A stretch of 18,688 nt of DNA from JBBDSH01 sp040905045. Its GTDB lineage: Bacteria; Pseudomonadota; Gammaproteobacteria; Eutrophobiales; Eutrophobiaceae. Position 1 is the stretch's first letter; each line of letters opens with the position of its first letter. The stretch spans positions 1-18,688 of the forward strand of contig JBBDSH010000088.1 in NCBI GenBank assembly GCA_040905045.1, given 5' to 3'. Both the position numbers and the translations under genes were made by a program. Shown here one piece after another: positions 15,528 through 18,688 of this stretch. The notes under the pieces were generated by a model that saw only the letters and a program-made list of their open reading frames with translations, made no database searches and had not been told where the DNA came from.

Positions 15528-15811
15528 GGGTAAGATATTCGCCAGAGTCAATCGATGTCTTAATTCGATTACGGGACTTTATAGAGGACAAGAATCCTGT
15601 CGCTGCGCAACGTATTGCTAATGAACTGTTGGATGGAATTAACAAGTTAAAATTATTTCCGAAAATTGGACTCCCGGTTATGAGGGCCGCTGATCCACAG
15701 AGCATTCGCGATCTATTTATCGATAACTACACTGTCCGCTACCTTGTAGGCAATAATGAAATTTATATCTTGAGGATGTGGCACGGAAAGGAAATTGAAA
15801 AAGACTTATAA
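15524..15811 (+). CDS. RelE/ParE-family toxin
   Basis: A 95-aa protein with the ParE/RelE pattern: strand RVRYSPESIDVL, helices about 12-45 (LIRLRDFIEDKNPVAAQRIANELL), the LFPKIGLPV turn (49-52 and beyond) and the C-terminal IYILRMWHGKE strands. ParE-type toxins poison gyrase, while RelE types cleave mRNA. The sequence resembles ParE-like members more, but the mode is not fixed by eye. The start overlaps the antitoxin stop (ATGA), so they are translationally coupled. Composition is AT-richer than the surroundings. A 56-bp palindrome follows 7 nt after the stop. Confidence 0.88.
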   Translation: MRVRYSPESIDVLIRLRDFIEDKNPVAAQRIANELLDGINKLKLFPKIGLPVMRAADPQSIRDLFIDNYTVRYLVGNNEIYILRMWHGKEIEKDL

Positions 15812-15818
15812 CGATGAG

Positions 15819-15874
15819 GGAACCAAAAGGGTCAGTGTCGATTGATATCAATCGACACTGACCCTTTTGGTTCC
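15819..15874. repeat. 56-bp perfect palindrome between convergent operons
   Basis: Positions 15819-15846 are the exact reverse complement of 15847-15874 with no loop at the centre (GATTGAT/ATCAATC). The arms contain GGGTCAGTGTCG and AAAAGG. It sits between the toxin stop and the convergent phaB stop. A cruciform or bidirectional terminator, or a dispersed MITE/REP-like repeat, are the plausible readings. The core resembles dispersed REP sequences with GGGTCAG. A perfect 28-bp arm has had little time to decay. Confidence 0.85.
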
Positions 15875-15927
15875 TTTCCGACGTGATTAAATTCGGTCCG
15901 AGGTCGGGGCCTCCTGCAGCCGGGGTT

Positions 15928-16920
15928 TTAACCCAGCCACAATCCCCCGTTTACCGCCAGTTCCGTGCCGGTGATGTAGCCGGAGTTCCTGCCGGCCAGG
16001 AAGGCGACGGCATCGGCGATCTCGACGGGTTTGGCCAGACGGCCCATGGGGATCTGGGCGACGATGCCTTCCAGGATGTCCTCGCGGATGGCCTCGACCA
16101 TGGCGGTGGCGACGTAGCCGGGGCAGACGCAGTTGACGGTGATGCCCGTGTCCGCCAGTTCCAGGGCCAGGGAACGGCTGAAGCCGATCATGCCGGCCTT
16201 GGCGGAGGAGTAGTTGGTCTGGCCGAACTGGCCTTTCTGGCCGTTGACCGAGGAGATGTTGACGATGCGGCCGTAGCCGTTTTTCAGCATACCGTCGATG
16301 AAGTTCCGGGTGACATTGAAAACGCTGTCCAGGTTGGTGTCCAGAACCGCGTGCCAGTCGGCTTCGTCCATTTTCTTTAACAGGCCGTCGCGGGTGATGC
16401 CGGCGCAGTTCACCAGTACATCGACGGGACCGTATTTATTTTCGATGGCCTGCGCCACCTCGCGGCACTGGTCAAAATCCGTGACGTCGCATTCGAACAG
16501 GTCGACTTCGAAACCTTCCGTTTCCATCTGCTTTTTCCATTGCTGTGCCTGCTCTTCCTCCGCGGCAATATAGGTGGAGACGATACGGTTGCCGTCGCCG
16601 GCAAGACGTTTGCATATCTCGGTGCCCAGGCCGCCCGTGCCGCCGGTAACCACGGCGGTGCCGGTTTTCAGTTCCTTCCGTGCGGCGGTCTGTCCGGTGG
16701 ATTCCGGTTTGCCGGTAATAGTGTTCAGGTACACCTCCATGGCGTCATTCTGTTGCCGCGCCATACTCCGGAACATATTGTTGGACAGGTCCAGCAATTG
16801 GCCCATGGAGCGGATGCCGGTATTCACCGCGTCAAACCAGTGATGCGCCATATTGTTGCCGGCCCGGGTGGCGGGGAAGAGGGGATTGGCCATGAAAGCG
16901 GTTTTTTCAGAATCGGACAT
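15928..16920 (-). CDS. phaB: acetoacetyl-CoA reductase (PhaB) with N-terminal helical extension
   Basis: A 330-aa SDR. Residues about 86-330 are a PhaB-like NADPH-dependent acetoacetyl-CoA reductase, which makes (R)-3-hydroxybutyryl-CoA for PHA synthesis. They include the Rossmann GGTGGLGT (93-100), NCAGI (171-175), Asn196, ISSVNGQKGQFGQTNYSSAKAG with catalytic Ser223/224, Tyr237 and Lys241, and VCPGYVATAM (265-274). PhaB is normally about 246 aa. The first about 85 residues are additional, are followed by a Lys/Thr linker, and are predicted helical (NMAHHWFDAVNTGIRSMGQ and onward). They resemble a phasin-like granule-binding segment. AAAGG precedes the ATG at 16920 at good spacing. No start was seen near residue 85 to make a short form. 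Last gene of the PHA operon, 43 nt after phaR. Confidence 0.88.
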   Translation of the reverse strand: MSDSEKTAFMANPLFPATRAGNNMAHHWFDAVNTGIRSMGQLLDLSNNMFRSMARQQNDAMEVYLNTITGKPESTGQTAARKELKTGTAVVTGGTGGLGTEICKRLAGDGNRIVSTYIAAEEEQAQQWKKQMETEGFEVDLFECDVTDFDQCREVAQAIENKYGPVDVLVNCAGITRDGLLKKMDEADWHAVLDTNLDSVFNVTRNFIDGMLKNGYGRIVNISSVNGQKGQFGQTNYSSAKAGMIGFSRSLALELADTGITVNCVCPGYVATAMVEAIREDILEGIVAQIPMGRLAKPVEIADAVAFLAGRNSGYITGTELAVNGGLWLG

Positions 16921-16963
16921 GCCGGTACCTTTGGGTTATTGAAGTTCGGATTGTTGGCGTAAA

Positions 16964-17443
16964 TTAATTGTTATCGTCCTTGTCGTCGTCGCGGCTGTTG
17001 AAACCGCCGGCACTGAAGAAATTGTCCTGGAGCTGCTTCCACATCTGCAGGTTCTTTTCCGTCAACTCCTGCATGGTGGAAAGGGGATTGCCGCCGGTGG
17101 TTTTTTGAAACTGTTGCTGGAACTGCTTCTGTTGATCGACGAACATTTCCATGCTTTTCTGCAGATATTCCGCGAAGGCGGATTGATAGGTGTTGCCGTA
17201 AAACCGAATCAGTTGCGTCAGCGTATGGCTGGAGAAAATCGGTTCGCCGTTGTGTTCCTGTTCCGAAATGATCTGAAGGAGGATCGCGCGGGTCAGATCT
17301 TCCTCGGTTTTGACGTCCTTGACGATGAAATCGACGCCCTCGAGCACCAGTTTTTTCACATCTTCCAGCGTAATATATTTGCTGATCTCGGTGTCATACA
17401 GCCGACGATTCGGATATTTCTTGATGATACGCGTTTCAGCCAT
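16964..17443 (-). CDS. phaR: PHA synthesis repressor (PhaR)
   Basis: A 159-aa regulator of polyhydroxyalkanoate metabolism. PhaR binds DNA upstream of phasin and its own genes and is titrated by PHA granules. The N-terminal PHB_acc_N domain (about 5-64; RIIKKYPNRRLYDTEISKYI) and the PHB_acc region (about 62-105; GEPIFSSHTLTQLIRFYGN) are recognisable. A Gln-rich helix (104-113) and the PhaR-type C-terminus (NLQMWKQLQDNFF, about 131-143) follow. GGGAA lies before the ATG at 17443. It lies between two SDR genes in a single minus-strand operon, with 47 nt from the upstream gene and 43 nt to phaB. Confidence 0.93.
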   Translation of the reverse strand: MAETRIIKKYPNRRLYDTEISKYITLEDVKKLVLEGVDFIVKDVKTEEDLTRAILLQIISEQEHNGEPIFSSHTLTQLIRFYGNTYQSAFAEYLQKSMEMFVDQQKQFQQQFQKTTGGNPLSTMQELTEKNLQMWKQLQDNFFSAGGFNSRDDDKDDNN

Positions 17444-17490
17444 GATGATTCCCGCCGTGATGCGTTGGTAAGTGGATTACTATGTCTGGA

Positions 17491-18240
17491 TTAATACATA
17501 TACTGCCCGCCATTGACGGCGATATCCGTTCCGGTAATGAAGGCGGCCTGTTCGGAACAGAGAAAGTCCACCAGGCTGGCGACTTCATCCAGACGGCCGA
17601 GGCGTGCCGCCGGCACTCGCGCCAGCATACGGTCGCGCTCTTCGTCGGGCAGACTTTTCAGGGCACTGGTTTCCAGGTGGCCGGGGGATACGGTATTGAC
17701 GGTCACGCCGCCCCTGGCCAGTTCCTGCGCCAGCGACATGGTGAAACCGTGTACACCCGCCTTGGCCGCGGCAAAGTGGCTGTGCCGTTCCTCACCCTTG
17801 CGGCTGACGATCGATGACAGGTTGACGATGCGGCCGTATCCACGGCTGCCCATGCCGTCCACCACCTGGCGGCAGATGTTGAATACGCTGTCCAGATTGA
17901 CGGACATGGTGTTGTCCCAGTCAGACTTCTCCATTTCACGGAAGCGCACCCGGCTGTCCAGTTCCAGGGCATTGATAATGATATCGATGGGGCCGATGTC
18001 GGCTTCGACCGTGGCCACCAGTTGCGAGCAACTGTCCATGTCGGTCAGATTCGCAGCGTAGGTATGGATTTCGATATTATCCCGAGCGAGACTTTCCCGG
18101 CTGGCGCCGGCACTTGCCTCGTCCTGGTAATCGCAGGCCACCCGGGCGCCGGAGAGGGCCAGCTGCCGGCAGATGGCGATGCCGATTTCACCGGTACCTC
18201 CGATCACCAGTGCGGTTTTGTCTGTCAGGTCGGTTTTCAT
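17491..18240 (-). CDS. short-chain dehydrogenase paralog of PhaB with Phe for catalytic Tyr
   Basis: A PhaB/FabG-type SDR of about 249 aa. Numbers here count from the upstream GTG at 18279. The nucleotide loop is IGGTGEIG (26-33), the catalytic Ser is in NLSSIVSRKG (153-162), but the Tyr-x3-Lys motif reads HSHFAAAKAG: Phe169 replaces Tyr and Lys173 is kept. The codon is TTT at plus 17773-17775 (complement). The usual NNAG is IINALE (101-106). The C-terminal FITGTDIAVNGGQ (248-259) is normal. It may be inactive or have altered chemistry. I prefer the ATG at 18240 (GGA 9 nt upstream, family-like start MKTDLTDKTALV). An in-frame ATG at 18249 and GTG at 18279 lack well-spaced ribosome sites. First gene of the PHA operon, 47 nt before phaR. 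Confidence 0.8.
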   Translation of the reverse strand: MKTDLTDKTALVIGGTGEIGIAICRQLALSGARVACDYQDEASAGASRESLARDNIEIHTYAANLTDMDSCSQLVATVEADIGPIDIIINALELDSRVRFREMEKSDWDNTMSVNLDSVFNICRQVVDGMGSRGYGRIVNLSSIVSRKGEERHSHFAAAKAGVHGFTMSLAQELARGGVTVNTVSPGHLETSALKSLPDEERDRMLARVPAARLGRLDEVASLVDFLCSEQAAFITGTDIAVNGGQYMY

Positions 18241-18314
18241 ATTTGCCATTCCAGTAATCTTTTGTGAGAACTCTCCCACAAGCTAAACGAAGCCGTCATT
18301 TCGACAGGAAGCCT

Positions 18315-18581
18315 GTCATTTCGACGGCAGGAGAAATCTCCAAGGGATTGAAATTGCAGTACTCGCTGCCAATGACACACCACCTCGGGATTGTCGCTGC
18401 ACTGCACAATATCACAAGATACTAGCAAAATCCCTTCCCGGAAGCCAGATGTTGGAAAATCAAGGGGTTGGAGTGCTTGATTCCGTGTTGTCACGCCGAA
18501 AGGCGCGAAACCCCGGCTGTCATCCGAGCGGACGAGGAATCTTCAACCCGAACAAAAGATCTCTTCTGCCGTCGAGATGAC
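18315..18581. repeat. inverted copies of a GTCATTTCGACGGCAG-type repeat
   Basis: A 25-nt unit at 18315-18339 (beginning GTCATTTCGACGGCAGGAGA) recurs in inverse orientation at 18557-18581 with 22 of 25 identical. The first 11 bases (GTCATTTCGAC) also occur directly at 18295-18305, 20 nt before the first unit. A diverged relative starts with GTCATCCGAGCGG near 18520. The pair bounds about 267 nt and may mark a dispersed non-autonomous intergenic element. Confidence 0.65.
18356..18407. promoter_or_regulatory. TGC-rich candidate PhaR-binding region
   Basis: GCAG-N6-CTGC lies at 18356-18369. CTGC-act-GCAC at 18397-18407 is one base from the TGC-rich CTGC-N3-GCAG type described for PhaR in Paracoccus. 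Both lie 100-170 nt upstream of the first PHA gene. They may be chance matches, as repeats occupy the same region. Confidence 0.3.
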
Positions 18582-18613
18582 TCCGTCGTTTGGCATGGGA
18601 AACGGGTAGCCGT

Positions 18614-18688
18614 AGGGTGGGTTGAACGCTGGTCAGTGAAACCCACCATTCATCGGTGGGTTTCGCGCTATCGCGCTCTACCCACCCT
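18614..18688. repeat. nested hairpin dispersed repeat at the window edge
   Basis: GAAACCCACC (18638-18647) and GGTGGGTTTC (18655-18664) form a perfect 10-bp stem with a 7-nt loop. The outer AGGGTGGGTT (18614-18623) pairs 9 of 10 with the terminal TACCCACCCT (18679-18688). The right arm reaches the window end, so the element may be cut off. This pattern is familiar from dispersed intergenic repeats. Confidence 0.7.

Larger units (their letters stand above)
18241..18688. other. upstream region of the PHA operon, repeat-rich, to window edge
   Basis: No supported gene in 448 nt (the 85-codon frame at 18237-18494 minus is not convincing). It contains the inverted repeat TGTGGGAGAGTTCTCACA around 18268-18285, which is imperfect and could be an operator for the PHA operon. 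It also contains TGC-rich motifs (18356-18369 and 18397-18407), three relatives of a GTCATTTCGAC-type dispersed repeat, and a nested hairpin at the right end. The operon promoter could not be fixed by eye. Confidence 0.5.

Noticed and set aside
15882..15927. Terminator hairpin for phaB just before its stop complement
   Set aside because: GAGG/CCTC at about 15900-15913 is only a 4-bp stem with no U-tract; the 56-bp palindrome is a stronger candidate.

Overview
The window looks like a chromosomal segment of a GC-rich gammaproteobacterium, most likely Chromatiales/Ectothiorhodospirales-like or a Pseudomonas relative. This is inferred from the gene order leuB-asd-(small gene)-fimV-truA-trpF-accD-folC-dedD-cvpA-purF, which is a known gammaproteobacterial arrangement (Pseudomonas and its relatives), and from the linked PHA-storage genes. 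I could not run any search, so the taxonomic call is tentative.

Layout: (1) 134-1327, minus strand: dapC, a lysine/peptidoglycan-pathway aminotransferase. (2) 1328-1810: a repeat-bearing divergent intergenic region with a likely dapC promoter, a 25-bp inverted-repeat pair, a 9-nt-period triplication and a hairpin. (3) 1811-14810, plus strand: a long, tightly packed housekeeping run. leuB (leucine) and asd (Asp family, which feeds the same diaminopimelate route as dapC) are followed by a short exported protein that resembles only the N-terminal domain of FimV, then full-length fimV/hubP (polar landmark, type IV pilus function). After these come truA (tRNA modification), trpF (tryptophan), a 71-aa helix-turn-helix-like protein overlapping trpF, accD (fatty-acid synthesis), folC (folate), dedD (SPOR division protein), cvpA and purF (purines). 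(4) 14811-15260: a gene-poor region with several dispersed-repeat-like hairpins. (5) 15261-15811: a lower-GC toxin-antitoxin pair (ribbon-helix-helix antitoxin, ParE/RelE toxin) with a clear promoter and a palindromic operator. It is closed by a 56-bp perfect palindrome sitting between convergent genes. (6) 18240-15928, minus strand: a three-gene polyhydroxyalkanoate (PHA) operon transcribed as SDR paralog - phaR - phaB. (7) 18250-18688: a second repeat-rich intergenic region reaching the window edge.

The most unusual content is in the PHA operon. The distal reductase carries an approximately 85-residue N-terminal helical extension that looks like a granule-associated (phasin-like) segment fused to acetoacetyl-CoA reductase. 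The proximal SDR paralog has Phe in place of the catalytic Tyr and has lost the NAG motif, so it may be a pseudo-reductase partner. The other notable item is the stand-alone FimV N-terminal-domain protein directly upstream of fimV. No rRNA, tRNA, CRISPR array or intact insertion sequence was seen.
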